From positions 186,001 through 250,000 of the forward strand of contig NZ_JAHXRI010000001.1 of the NCBI RefSeq assembly GCF_019923725.1: a DNA stretch of 64,000 bases, in the 5' to 3' direction. The translations under genes were made by a program, and so were the position numbers. Below are positions 1 through 8,538 of this stretch, piece after piece. This stretch comes from Zwartia hollandica. Its GTDB lineage: Bacteria; Pseudomonadota; Gammaproteobacteria; Burkholderiales; Burkholderiaceae_B. A model generated the notes under the pieces. It worked only from the letters and a program-made list of their open reading frames with translations, ran no database searches and had not been told where the DNA came from. Every line of letters begins with the position of its first letter. Position 1 is the first letter of the stretch.

Positions 1-98
1 ACGCTACTCGCAGAGATTATCAAGGCACAAAATATAAAAAAACCGGAAACATATTTGTTGAATTTCTTTCTTAAGTTTGACATAAAAATATTATTCAT
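1..98 (-). CDS. N-terminus of an exported protein (partial, runs off the left edge)
   Basis: A minus-strand frame opens with ATG at 98 (or an in-frame ATG at 83) and stays open to the window edge, giving 32 residues. From the second Met it reads as a textbook Sec signal peptide: a basic start (MSNLRKKFNKY), a hydrophobic stretch (FFIFCALIISA), then small residues. It lies 123 bases downstream of tatD on the same strand, and the gap is very AT-rich with no other gene seen. In related Burkholderiales I recall an exported ankyrin-repeat protein following tatD, so that identity is possible, but nothing visible here proves it. The start and the signal peptide are seen in the sequence; the function is unknown. 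Confidence 0.5.
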   Translation of the reverse strand, partial: MNNIFMSNLRKKFNKYVSGFFIFCALIISASS

Positions 99-221
99 CC
101 GGATAAATTTAAAAGAAACGTAAGAAATACTATCTAAAGTGTTACTTGAAGTAATAAATAGCGAATATTGCACTTTAAATAATCTACTAGAGCTAAATTA
201 GTTTAAATAATTGACCTTAAA

Positions 222-992
222 CTAACTTTTTAACTTACTGAATAAATTGAAGAAATTGTTAGTTGAAGCAAGCTCGATCTCGGCAAGCGGCACGCCTCGA
301 AGTGCAGCCAACATCTCAGCTACGTGCACGACTTTTGAGGGATCATTTATTTGCCCGCGATATGGAACTGGTGACAAGTACGGAGCATCTGTCTCGATCA
401 AGATGCGCTCAAGCGGCATCCGTTTAGCAACTTCCTGAAGGTCTTTCGCGCTTTTAAAAGTCACAATCCCTGAGAAAGAGATATAGAAGCCCAACTCCAT
501 CGCTTGGCAAGCGACCTCCCAGGACTCGGTAAAGCAATGCATCACCCCACCAACCTCTTGAGCTCCCTCTTCTCGCATAATCTGTATGGTGTCGGCCGAT
601 GCGGAGCGAGTATGAATAATCAGGGGCAGCTGGGCTTGGCGCGCTGCACGGATGTGCGTGCGAAATCGCTCTCGCTGCCAAGCTAAGTCTCCGGTTAAAC
701 GAAAATAATCGAGCCCTGTCTCGCCGATCGCTACGACCTTTGGATGCTGACTTTGCTCAACAAGTCCGTCAACGCTAGGTTCAATCGTATCTTCATAATC
801 TGGATGCACGCCCACGGACGCCCAGAGTGCATCATTCTGCTCAACAATTTCTATTAAGCCAGGCCAGTCGGGCAAATTAACGCTCACGCACAACGCGTGC
901 GAGACTCGGTTCACGCCCATTTTTTTTAGAATTTCTGGTAGCTGTGCTGCCAACTCTGGAAAATCTAGATGGCAGTGTGAATCCACATACAT
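222..992 (-). CDS. tatD: TatD-family metal-dependent deoxyribonuclease
   Basis: A 256-residue TIM-barrel hydrolase of the TatD/YcfH family, normal in length. The metal-binding residues expected for the family are visible: HxH at residues 6-8 (SHCHLD), Glu91 in GETGLDYF, His127 in IIHTR, His152 in MHCFTE and Asp202 in IETDAPYLSP. Family members are cytoplasmic nucleases with 3'-5' exonuclease activity implicated in DNA repair and nucleic-acid turnover. It sits last in the mltG-tmk-holB-tatD run, 40 bases after holB. The order resembles that of Pseudomonas, except that no pilZ gene lies between holB and tatD. Family assignment is secure; the in vivo substrate is not. Confidence 0.93.
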   Translation of the reverse strand: MYVDSHCHLDFPELAAQLPEILKKMGVNRVSHALCVSVNLPDWPGLIEIVEQNDALWASVGVHPDYEDTIEPSVDGLVEQSQHPKVVAIGETGLDYFRLTGDLAWQRERFRTHIRAARQAQLPLIIHTRSASADTIQIMREEGAQEVGGVMHCFTESWEVACQAMELGFYISFSGIVTFKSAKDLQEVAKRMPLERILIETDAPYLSPVPYRGQINDPSKVVHVAEMLAALRGVPLAEIELASTNNFFNLFSKLKS

Positions 993-1032
993 AAGGAATT
1001 GTTCCAGACAAGGGTGTTAAAAATTAAAAGAT

Positions 1033-2112
1033 CTATCTGTTGGTAACTTGCTGGCAACTTAGACTCACGCGTTGCAAGGCAGCCTGAGCAAACAGCTTTG
1101 CATTCAAGGGATGCCCTGCGACGCGCGATTGCTCAGCAAGCCATTTGCTCAAATCGCTTAGTTTCCTGGGGTCGCCCTTACGGGCGATTGCCTCAATACT
1201 CTTACTCAATCCTGGGTAATAACGCGGTGCCAAGCAATGCGCGGCAAGATTCAAATCTACCGTAGCGCGAGACAGCGCGTCCAACCAAGAGGGCGTGGGA
1301 AACTTCGCAACAGTATCTGCGAGTGTCCCCAGGTCAAAGGATCGGGCCGACTCAAGGGATTGCAACAGACCACCGAGCCACGAGGGACACGCCTGCTCAT
1401 CAGAATGCGCTAGGCGCCGCGCTTCTACTGGAGCACCTCCGGCTGCGGAGAGCCACTGTTCAGGCGACGTCACGCCTTGACCCGCCAGCCACTGCATTGC
1501 TTCAATATGTCCGGGTGTAGGGAGTGCAAGCCGACGGCAGCGAGACAGTAACGTGGGCAAAAGCCTGTCTGGAGCGCTGGCTACCAACAAAAACACTGTC
1601 GACGCGGGCGGCTCTTCCAGCACTTTCAGCAACGCATTGCCAGAAATCGTCGTCAAGGCCTCTGCGGGATAGATGACTGCGACGCGCCAACCGCCACGGT
1701 GAGTCGCATGGTTGAACCAAGGTTCCATCGAACGAATTTGATCAATCCGAATGTCCTTAGAGGGAGTCTTTTTAGACACCACACTCCCAGAGGCGACATC
1801 CCCAGACGCCTCCAACGCGTCCTCACCCGTTGCGTCTTCAGCACCCTCTTCTAGCGCCATGGCCTCAGGCCGAATGCGCTTGAGATCTGGATGGTTGCCG
1901 TGTGACATCCAACCACAGGCGAGACACTTGCCGCAAGCTAGGCCGTCGGTTGGACTCTCACAAAGTAAGGCGGCCGCAGCGGCCAACGCAAACTCTCGTT
2001 TACCAATGCCAGCCAGTCCATGAATTAACCACGCGTGCGCAAAGCGCTCACGCGCACCTAGCCATTCGCGAGCCAAGCCGGTTTGCCATGGAAGGAACAA
2101 AGCCTGACTCAT
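1033..2112 (-). CDS. holB: DNA polymerase III subunit delta'
   Basis: The delta' subunit of the clamp-loader complex, 359 residues, an AAA+ protein that helps load the beta clamp at primed sites. A P-loop-like GLAGIGKRE lies near residue 33, a cysteine-rich zinc module (CGKCLACGW) near residues 59-67, and the SRC sensor/arginine-finger motif in TLLSRCRRL near residue 190. An acidic, low-complexity insert (about residues 85-115, rich in E, D, S and A) separates the zinc module from the IDQIRSM segment and probably forms a loop. The ATG overlaps the tmk stop by 4 bases (ATGA), so the two are translationally coupled. This pairing is widely conserved. Confidence 0.92.
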   Translation of the reverse strand: MSQALFLPWQTGLAREWLGARERFAHAWLIHGLAGIGKREFALAAAAALLCESPTDGLACGKCLACGWMSHGNHPDLKRIRPEAMALEEGAEDATGEDALEASGDVASGSVVSKKTPSKDIRIDQIRSMEPWFNHATHRGGWRVAVIYPAEALTTISGNALLKVLEEPPASTVFLLVASAPDRLLPTLLSRCRRLALPTPGHIEAMQWLAGQGVTSPEQWLSAAGGAPVEARRLAHSDEQACPSWLGGLLQSLESARSFDLGTLADTVAKFPTPSWLDALSRATVDLNLAAHCLAPRYYPGLSKSIEAIARKGDPRKLSDLSKWLAEQSRVAGHPLNAKLFAQAALQRVSLSCQQVTNR

Positions 2113-2744
2113 TGAAGTATCCGAGACTGCACCAAGCGTGTTAGTGCCTCGCTCAGATCAGTGCGTATTTCGTCAATTGGTCGTGTCGAATCAATGACCG
2201 TGAATCGATTGGGCTGTTTGGAGGCCCGCTCTAAATACACCTGACGCGTGCGCAGAAAAAACGCGTCTGCCTCAGTCTCAAAACGGTCCTGGTCTCGCGT
2301 GCGATTCAGGCGTTCGCGGGCGACCTCCAGTGGAACATCAAACAACCAGGTCTTGTCAGGCTGCAAGGTCGGATGCACCCAATTCTGGAGAACTTCAATT
2401 CGAGCCGTCCCGAGCTCTCGACCCCCGCCCTGGTAGGCAAAGGTCGCATCCGTGAAGCGGTCGCAGACCACCCACGTTCCTGCCGCAAGCGCCGGCTCAA
2501 TCACTGTCCTGATATGTTCAGCGCGTGCCGCAAACATCAGCAAGGTCTCGCATTCAAGTGTCATTGGAGTGTGTAACAAAAGATCGCGGAGTCTCTCTCC
2601 GATGGGAGTCCCACCCGGCTCACGCGTGCAAAGCACGGGCTGGCCAAGTGAGCTGAGCATCTCAACAATCCATTGCACATGCGTACTCTTACCAGCACCA
2701 TCAACACCTTCGAGCGTTAAAAACAATCCGCGTGCGGGCATCAT
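2109..2744 (-). CDS. tmk: Thymidylate kinase
   Basis: Phosphorylates dTMP to dTDP using ATP in the cytoplasm, feeding dTTP synthesis. The 211-residue protein has the P-loop GVDGAGKST at residues 13-21, the nucleoside-binding DRFTDATFAYQGGGR segment, and a LID region with RTRDQDRFE. The length is typical. It overlaps mltG upstream and holB downstream by 4 bases each, forming a tightly coupled set. The start chosen begins MMPARG; the second Met two codons region is equally usable and changes nothing in the fold. Confidence 0.95.
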   Translation of the reverse strand: MMPARGLFLTLEGVDGAGKSTHVQWIVEMLSSLGQPVLCTREPGGTPIGERLRDLLLHTPMTLECETLLMFAARAEHIRTVIEPALAAGTWVVCDRFTDATFAYQGGGRELGTARIEVLQNWVHPTLQPDKTWLFDVPLEVARERLNRTRDQDRFETEADAFFLRTRQVYLERASKQPNRFTVIDSTRPIDEIRTDLSEALTRLVQSRILQ

Positions 2745-3772
2745 GGCTTGCGTCCCAAAATATATTGCGCCACGTTACGATTGTGCTCTGGCAACGTCTT
2801 AGCGAAGGCACTTGTCCCATCTCCCTTCGCTACAAAATACAGATAGTCATGCTTTTCAGGCTGCAATGCAGCCTGAAGGGAGGCAAGCCCTGTACTTGCA
2901 ATTGGCGTTGGCGGCAGTCCATTACGTGTGTATGTATTCCACGGCGTGTCGGTTTGAAGATCAACCTTACGTAACCTTCCTGTATAGGCCTCCCCCAAGC
3001 CATAAATGACCGTTGGGTCTGTCTGCAAAGGCATATTTAACCTGAGCCGATTTATAAAAACGCCAGCGATTCGTGCCCGATCCGACGCCTTACCCGTCTC
3101 TTTTTCTACAATCGAAGCAAGAATCAAGGCTTCATAGGGAGACCTAAGTGGGAGCCCTTCTTGTCGCACCTGCCAGGCCTTTTCTAAGACTCTCTGTTGT
3201 GTACGAGCTGCTCGCTCTACAATCTCTGTGTCGGGCGTACCAATCGAAAATATATATGTATCCGGAAACAACAAACCTTCGGGAGGATAGGATTTAAGCG
3301 CCGTTCCCCCTTGTATTAACCGTGGTACTTCTTGGTCCGTCCAAGGAGGATCGGATTTTTTTATATCCGGATTAGATAAAATGGCTGCTCGTACTTGCCT
3401 AAGCGTCCAGCCTTCCACGATTGTGATCTGCCGTGACGTGACTTCCCCAAGCGCGATACGACGCAGCACATCCCAGACGCTATCTCCACGGGCTATCTGA
3501 TAGCCACCCGCCTTAAGTTTCTTATCAAGCTCCGTGGCTCTGGCAAGCATCGCAAACGCGCCCGAATTAACCTGAACGCCAGCCTGGTTGAGTAGCCGCG
3601 CAATCGTTGCAGGCGTGGCACCCGCTGGGACTAGCAGATCTACCTTGGCGCTCGGTAGTTCCAGCGGGCGCGTGACCCACTGGTAACCCACTGCAGCTAC
3701 CGCGCCAAGCAGCACAACGATAGGCAATACCAGATAAAGGAGAAGTTTATTGAGCAGTTTCATGAGGTTCAC
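2741..3772 (-). CDS. mltG: Endolytic murein transglycosylase MltG
   Basis: A 343-residue YceG/MltG-type protein that cleaves nascent peptidoglycan strands at the inner membrane and is thought to terminate glycan chain growth. An N-terminal membrane anchor (LLNKLLLYLVLPIVVLLGA, residues 6-24) is followed by a LysM-like region and the catalytic domain, with the family segment ASIVEKETGKASDRARIAG containing the catalytic Glu. It is the first gene of the mltG-tmk-holB-tatD run and diverges from ygfZ across about 50 bases, where both promoters must lie. The stop overlaps the tmk start by 4 bases. Confidence 0.93.
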   Translation of the reverse strand: MNLMKLLNKLLLYLVLPIVVLLGAVAAVGYQWVTRPLELPSAKVDLLVPAGATPATIARLLNQAGVQVNSGAFAMLARATELDKKLKAGGYQIARGDSVWDVLRRIALGEVTSRQITIVEGWTLRQVRAAILSNPDIKKSDPPWTDQEVPRLIQGGTALKSYPPEGLLFPDTYIFSIGTPDTEIVERAARTQQRVLEKAWQVRQEGLPLRSPYEALILASIVEKETGKASDRARIAGVFINRLRLNMPLQTDPTVIYGLGEAYTGRLRKVDLQTDTPWNTYTRNGLPPTPIASTGLASLQAALQPEKHDYLYFVAKGDGTSAFAKTLPEHNRNVAQYILGRKP

Positions 3773-3823
3773 AGTTTAATATGCCTTGCGTAGGTTCCAA
3801 TCGTTTTGCCCATTAAAAGTCTC

Positions 3824-4885
3824 ATGCATCCATTTTTTCAGCACACCGTTACTCATACCGAAACGCATCCAAGCAGTGAAACGCCACCGGAAGCTATCAC
3901 CGTCCACCGTCTCGAGGACGAGCTCACCGTGCTGTCTGTGACGGGTGAAGATGCGCTTAGCTTTCTTCAAGGCCAAATTACCAACGATCTCGCCGCCCGC
4001 GGCACAGATGCCGCATGTTTAGCTGGCTACTGCACGGCGCAGGGACGTTTATTGGCAACTGCAATTTTCAGCCAAGACAGATCACGCGCCTCGACACAAA
4101 CGGCACAGCCTGCACAATCGCACGAGATTTCCATGCTTTTGCGCAGCGATATCGCGACAGCGGTAGCCAAGCGCCTATCGATGTTTGTACTTCGCTCAAA
4201 GGTAAAGATAGCGCCATCCGCTTACGCAGCCGCTGGGGTATGTGCACCCAACAGCAAGCTAGACATGCTCACTGCAGCCTTAGGTCACGACCTACCTCTT
4301 ACGCCGTGGCAGACCATGCACGACAAGACCGGCACTTGGATCGCAGCACCGACACGGCCTGGCTTTCATCGCTGGTGGTGGCTAGCGTCGAAAGAAGCCT
4401 CTGAGCCAAGCCAAATCAACTGGCCAAGCTTGAATGCGGTCCTAGCCTTGGCAGATACAAAAATCTGGTTCACCATAGACATTCAGCTCGGACTGCCCTG
4501 GGTCGAAGCAAAAACTCAGGATCTTTTCATTCCTCAAACGCTCAACCTCGATTTGATTGAGGGCGTCAGCTTCACTAAGGGCTGCTATCCCGGGCAAGAG
4601 ATTGTGGCGCGCAGCCACTACCGGGGCACGCTTAAACGCCGCATGACCCTCGCCCGAGTAGACACCTTGCTCGGCGCTGAAGTAACACCTGGCCAAGATA
4701 TCTATGAAGGCGATCAGCCTTGCGGACGCGTGATCAACCTATCAAGCTCGGGCGAACAGTCCTGGTTACTTCTTGAGGCGCCCTTCGACGCAATGGATCG
4801 CAATGCGCTGTTACTCGGCAGCGCAACCGGACCTCGCGTACTTCTAGAGTCGCTTCCTTACGAGATCCGCCCGACAAAAACCTAA
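3824..4885 (+). CDS. ygfZ: Folate-binding protein YgfZ (iron-sulfur cluster repair/assembly factor)
   Basis: A YgfZ/GcvT-like protein that binds tetrahydrofolate and supports repair or assembly of certain Fe-S enzymes. The diagnostic motif KGCYPGQE, with its conserved cysteine, occurs about two thirds of the way along, followed by IVARSHYRG. I start it at the ATG at 3824 (MHPFF). A TTG at 3806 in the same frame would add six residues but is a weaker start. It diverges from mltG. The length of about 353 residues is within the family range, and the first 30 residues look poorly conserved. Confidence 0.88.
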   Translation: MHPFFQHTVTHTETHPSSETPPEAITVHRLEDELTVLSVTGEDALSFLQGQITNDLAARGTDAACLAGYCTAQGRLLATAIFSQDRSRASTQTAQPAQSHEISMLLRSDIATAVAKRLSMFVLRSKVKIAPSAYAAAGVCAPNSKLDMLTAALGHDLPLTPWQTMHDKTGTWIAAPTRPGFHRWWWLASKEASEPSQINWPSLNAVLALADTKIWFTIDIQLGLPWVEAKTQDLFIPQTLNLDLIEGVSFTKGCYPGQEIVARSHYRGTLKRRMTLARVDTLLGAEVTPGQDIYEGDQPCGRVINLSSSGEQSWLLLEAPFDAMDRNALLLGSATGPRVLLESLPYEIRPTKT

Positions 4886-4897
4886 CGTGACTTATTG

Positions 4898-5785
4898 TCA
4901 GTCACGCTTGATCAAATTAACAATGCTCGAGAAGTCCAGCTTTCCGCTGCCTTGGGCGCTGTGCATTGCAAACAAGTTTCGTGCGAGCTCGCCCAACGCA
5001 ATGACCGACTGAGTACTGACGGCCGCTTCAGCAGCCAGACCAAGGTCTTTGAGCATCAGGTCCACGCCAAAGCCACCGGCATAGCCCTTAGATGAGGGAA
5101 CGTTCTCCATCACACCTGGCCATGGGTTGTAGAGCTCAATCGCCCAGTTACGGCCAGAGCTCTTAGCGATGATCTCAGAAAGTACTTTGGGGTCCAGTCC
5201 GTTGGCTACCCCTAGGGCCAACGCCTCGGCGGTGCCTGCCATTGCAATACCGAGCAGCATATTGTTTGCAATCTTGGCAACCTGGCCAGCACCGGCTGCA
5301 CCGGCGTGGAAAATGTTCTTGCCCATTTTCTCTAACAGAGGGCGGGCGCGGGCTAGATCAGTAGCCTCGCCGCCGACGATAAAAGTCAGTGTCCCAGCAA
5401 TCGCGCCACCAGTGCCACCCGAGACTGGGGCATCGATCATTGCGAGGCCACGCTCCGAAGCAGCGCGTGCAACTTTGCGTGCGGAATCAGCGGCAATGGT
5501 GCTGCAGTCAATAATGAGGGCCTTCGATGGAATCTTTGTCAGCAAACCCTCGGCACCCAGGTAGACCCCTTCGACGTGCTTGCTTGCTGGCAACATCGTG
5601 ATCACCACATCCGCATCTATGACGGCATCGCTTGCCGACTTAGCCGCACTCGCACCGCCGGCGACTAGCTGAGCGACCGATTCAGCAACCAAATCGAACA
5701 CCTTAAGGCTAAACCCACCCTTGATGAGATTCAGCGCCATGGGGGCGCCCATATTTCCTAATCCAATAAAGGCAACACGTGTCAT
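4898..5785 (-). CDS. mmsB: 3-hydroxyisobutyrate dehydrogenase
   Basis: Oxidises 3-hydroxyisobutyrate to methylmalonate semialdehyde with NAD+, late in valine breakdown. The 295-residue product begins MTRVAFIGLGNMGAPMA, the Rossmann GxGxMG fingerprint. The substrate segment DAPVSGGTGGA and the catalytic-lysine region (GAGQVAKIANNMLL) are present. I chose the ATG at 5785 because it overlaps the stop of the upstream hydrolase as ATGA and starts exactly at the Rossmann fold; the frame is open 36 codons further, but that part is unlike the family. It is the last gene of a three-gene valine operon. Other beta-hydroxyacid dehydrogenases look similar, but the neighbours make this call strong. Confidence 0.92.
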   Translation of the reverse strand: MTRVAFIGLGNMGAPMALNLIKGGFSLKVFDLVAESVAQLVAGGASAAKSASDAVIDADVVITMLPASKHVEGVYLGAEGLLTKIPSKALIIDCSTIAADSARKVARAASERGLAMIDAPVSGGTGGAIAGTLTFIVGGEATDLARARPLLEKMGKNIFHAGAAGAGQVAKIANNMLLGIAMAGTAEALALGVANGLDPKVLSEIIAKSSGRNWAIELYNPWPGVMENVPSSKGYAGGFGVDLMLKDLGLAAEAAVSTQSVIALGELARNLFAMHSAQGSGKLDFSSIVNLIKRD

Positions 5786-6975
5786 GACAACTCTCCTAGT
5801 GTGTGTAATGGGTGCTTGAACGGCGGTATGGGCAAGGTGAAGAATTTTTCGACCCAGTCTGCACTTGCTTCCTGGAGTGTCGCAGGATTCCATTTGGGTT
5901 GTTTATCTTTATCGATCAACAAAGCCCGTATCCCCTCAGCAAAATCTCCATGTGATGCGGCCATCAAACCCGCAATCCACTCGGTGCGAAAAACCTGTGC
6001 AAGCGACATGCGCTTCGTGCGCTCAAGCAATGCGAAAGTTAGTCTTGCCGAACCTGGGGAACCAGACGCAAAGGTTTTGGCCGCACGTTGCAGCCAGGGG
6101 TCTTCTTGCGCGGCAAGCGCCAAGAGGTTTGCTGCCACTTGATCCAAATTCGACGAGACACAAGAGCGTTGAATCAAGGCTTGATGTGTCTGTAACGGAC
6201 CGACTAACGGTGTAGGTTGCGTGGCCAACTGGGCAATTAACTGATGCAGCTTCGCATGATTATTTGTGAGCGCCAAATCGCGATCATCGCGAAAGTTCGA
6301 CTGCTGTCCGGCAGCGCACGCGGTCCAACTCACAGAAGCAACTGCCTGCGTCAGCTGATCCCACTTGCCGCGTTCAACGTGGTAATCGGCTAAGCCTGCA
6401 AATAGCGCATCGGCCGCACCGACCTGAGCACCGGTTAGCCCCATGAATAGCCCAGTTTTTCCCGGTAGTCGGTTTAGGAGCCAAGTGCCTCCTACATCTG
6501 GAAACAAGCCGATTGATATCTCCGGCATTGCCAAGCGGGAGGTCTCGGTGACTATGCGGTGACTTGCTCCCATCATCAGACCCATTCCGCCGCCCATGAC
6601 AATGCCATCTCCCCAAACGAGCACAGGTTTGGGAAAGGTATGCAGCCGATAGTCTAGGGCGTACTCTTCCGCGAAAAACGTACCTGCATACACATTTGCA
6701 ACAGGCGCAAGACCCGCATACTCGAGCATACTGTGATGCAGCGCGTGAAGATCACCACCTGCACAGAAAGCTTTGTCGCCTGCGCCCTTTAAAATCACCA
6801 ACGCTACCTTCGAGTCGCTTGCCCAATGTTCAAGCTGGGTCGCCAACAAACGCGTCATATCCAGCGTCAACCCATTTAAGGTCTTTGGAGCGTTAAGCGT
6901 AGCAACACCCGCACACATTCCGCCTGCACATGGAATAGTCGAAAAAACGACAGGGCTCTCATCAAGCTGGCTCAT
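5782..6975 (-). CDS. 3-hydroxyisobutyryl-CoA hydrolase (enoyl-CoA hydratase/isomerase family)
   Basis: A 397-residue crotonase-fold protein with the long C-terminus typical of the HIBYL-CoA hydrolase (ECH_2) subgroup, about 130 residues longer than plain hydratases. Visible signatures are KAFCAGGDLHAL for the CoA oxyanion hole, GIVMGGGMGLMMG, and PEISIGLFPDVGGTWLLNRL, which is characteristic of this subgroup. It releases CoA from 3-hydroxyisobutyryl-CoA, giving the substrate for the dehydrogenase encoded next. It is coupled on both sides by 4-base overlaps, with the acyl-CoA dehydrogenase upstream and mmsB downstream. A generic enoyl-CoA hydratase is the alternative, less likely given length and context. 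Confidence 0.87.
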   Translation of the reverse strand: MSQLDESPVVFSTIPCAGGMCAGVATLNAPKTLNGLTLDMTRLLATQLEHWASDSKVALVILKGAGDKAFCAGGDLHALHHSMLEYAGLAPVANVYAGTFFAEEYALDYRLHTFPKPVLVWGDGIVMGGGMGLMMGASHRIVTETSRLAMPEISIGLFPDVGGTWLLNRLPGKTGLFMGLTGAQVGAADALFAGLADYHVERGKWDQLTQAVASVSWTACAAGQQSNFRDDRDLALTNNHAKLHQLIAQLATQPTPLVGPLQTHQALIQRSCVSSNLDQVAANLLALAAQEDPWLQRAAKTFASGSPGSARLTFALLERTKRMSLAQVFRTEWIAGLMAASHGDFAEGIRALLIDKDKQPKWNPATLQEASADWVEKFFTLPIPPFKHPLHTLGELS

Positions 6976-8126
6976 TCCAGTATCAATCCTCTCTCTAGTA
7001 ACTGTTGCGCAATAATGACGCGCATGATTTCATTCGTGCCCTCAAGAATTTGATGCACGCGCGTATCGCGTACCAAGCGTTCAAGAGGATAGTCCTTAAG
7101 GTATCCATATCCGCCGAGCAGTTGCTGCGCGTCCAAGCAGACAGAAAAACCTGCGTCCGTTGCAAAACGTTTAGCCATCGCGCTGTAAACCGTCGCATCC
7201 GACGAGTCGGCATCAAGCTTGCAAGCTGCTAAGCGAACCATCTGCCTCGCGGCGACGACTTGAGTTGCCATGTCTGCATACTTAAACTGCAATGCTTGGA
7301 ACTGAGTCAGGTCCTTGTTGAATTGTTTCCTTCCTCGCATGTACTCTCGGGCGACGTTCATTGCACCTTGCGCAGCACCTACAGAGCAGGTTGCAATATT
7401 GATGCGCCCGCCTACAAGCCCCTTCATTGCGAGTTTGAAACCCTCCCCCTCCTTTGCTAGCAAGCAATGTGCGGGCACCTCTACGTTGTCGAACGTAATC
7501 GCGCGGGTCGACTGACTATTCCAGCCCATTTTGAGCTCTTTGCGACCATAACTGATGCCAGGCAAGTCAGCAGGAACCGCAAAAGCTGAAATACCACCAG
7601 CACCGGCCGCCCCAGTGCGTGCCATCACTACCAGCAATTCGGTCTCGCCAGCGCCTGAAATAAACGCCTTCGCCCCATTTAGCAGGTAAAAATCCCCTTG
7701 CTTTTGGGCCGAGGTCTTCAAAGAGGCCGCATCCGAGCCCGCGCCCGGTTCGGTAAGGCAGTAAGAAGCCAACTTGTTACCGCCGGCTAATGCCTCTCCC
7801 CACTGCTCGAGGAGTTTTGGCGATCCCCAGGTTCCAACCATCCATACGGCCATGTTGTGTATCGTAAGAAAGGCGGTGGTCGAGGGATCCACCGCAGCCA
7901 ACTCTTCAAATACAATAGATGCATCCAGACGTGACAATCCTAAGCCACCCATTTCCGCAGGCGCATACAGACCACAAAAGCCAAGTTCACCAGCACGCCG
8001 AAAGGCGTCAACGGGGAATATGCACTCTTGATCCCAGCGTGCTGCGTGCGGGGCGAGTTCGCCTTGCGCAAACTCGCGTGCAAGCTGTGCGAAAGCTTGT
8101 TGCTCCTGACTCAGTTCAACATCCAT
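6972..8126 (-). CDS. Acyl-CoA dehydrogenase, probably isobutyryl-CoA dehydrogenase
   Basis: A 384-residue FAD-dependent acyl-CoA dehydrogenase. It carries the signatures CLTEPGAGSDAASLKT (FAD/substrate site) and QQLLGGYGYLKDYPLERL, and the C-terminal ILEGTNEIMR, whose first Glu is at the catalytic-base position of the short-chain group. It transfers electrons to ETF at the cytoplasmic face. It heads the operon with 3-hydroxyisobutyryl-CoA hydrolase and 3-hydroxyisobutyrate dehydrogenase, so oxidation of isobutyryl-CoA to methacrylyl-CoA is the inferred step. Substrate choice among branched short acyl-CoAs cannot be fixed from sequence alone. Confidence 0.87.
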   Translation of the reverse strand: MDVELSQEQQAFAQLAREFAQGELAPHAARWDQECIFPVDAFRRAGELGFCGLYAPAEMGGLGLSRLDASIVFEELAAVDPSTTAFLTIHNMAVWMVGTWGSPKLLEQWGEALAGGNKLASYCLTEPGAGSDAASLKTSAQKQGDFYLLNGAKAFISGAGETELLVVMARTGAAGAGGISAFAVPADLPGISYGRKELKMGWNSQSTRAITFDNVEVPAHCLLAKEGEGFKLAMKGLVGGRINIATCSVGAAQGAMNVAREYMRGRKQFNKDLTQFQALQFKYADMATQVVAARQMVRLAACKLDADSSDATVYSAMAKRFATDAGFSVCLDAQQLLGGYGYLKDYPLERLVRDTRVHQILEGTNEIMRVIIAQQLLERGLILE

Positions 8127-8187
8127 TCAACCTCCGGTCTACTTTTAAGCAAAACAAGTCAAACAGCGGTAACTACTTCATCTTGCC

Positions 8188-8538
8188 TCAGACAGTGCGA
8201 TCCGCTATTGGGACTCTATTTTTTGTTTGGCGTACCTTCTGACGATGTGCAGCGCGTCTACGGCGCGCCACCTTAGGCTCAACCACAAGCGCCCGATACA
8301 GTTCTACCCTGTCGCCATCGCTAAGCAGAGCGCAAAGATCGCACTTCACTCCAAAAATGCCAAATGTCACAGCCTCATCGACGAGCATACCAAACCCGGA
8401 GTGCTCTCGCGCCCTACTGAGTGCATCCTGCACTAGGGAGCCCTTGGCTAGCATTAACGTGACTTCTCGACATGATTGGGCCAGGGCGTAACACACGGTG
8501 ACCTGAATCAAGGTACCGGGTAGCGAGGGCAAGCTCAA
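8188..8538 (-). CDS. rnfH: RnfH family protein (ubiquitin-like beta-grasp, UPF0125)
   Basis: A small protein of about 116 residues with the RnfH/YfjF pattern: QVTVCYAL near the start, DEAVTFGIFGVK, DGDRVELYRALVVEPKVARRR, and a basic tail. Its biochemical role is not established; it is conserved beside ratA. I start it at TTG 8538, which overlaps the ratA stop as TTGA and has a GGAG ribosome-binding site seven bases upstream, a clear coupling signal. A GTG at 8556 is also in frame and would add six residues. The sequence is more divergent than usual in the middle, but the beta-grasp ends are recognisable. Confidence 0.8.
   Translation of the reverse strand: MSLPSLPGTLIQVTVCYALAQSCREVTLMLAKGSLVQDALSRAREHSGFGMLVDEAVTFGIFGVKCDLCALLSDGDRVELYRALVVEPKVARRRRAAHRQKVRQTKNRVPIADRTV

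Noticed and set aside
3-74. A plus-strand open frame entering from the left edge (24 codons).
   Set aside because: It has no recognisable features, while the opposite strand gives a start codon and a convincing signal peptide in the same DNA.
1700-1860. The acidic low-complexity part of HolB as a possible frameshift or fusion.
   Set aside because: The frame stays open and both flanks match the family, so it is best read as a surface loop.
5786-5893. A 36-codon N-terminal extension of 3-hydroxyisobutyrate dehydrogenase.
   Set aside because: It reads through the upstream gene; the ATGA overlap at 5782-5785 and the Rossmann fold start point to ATG 5785.
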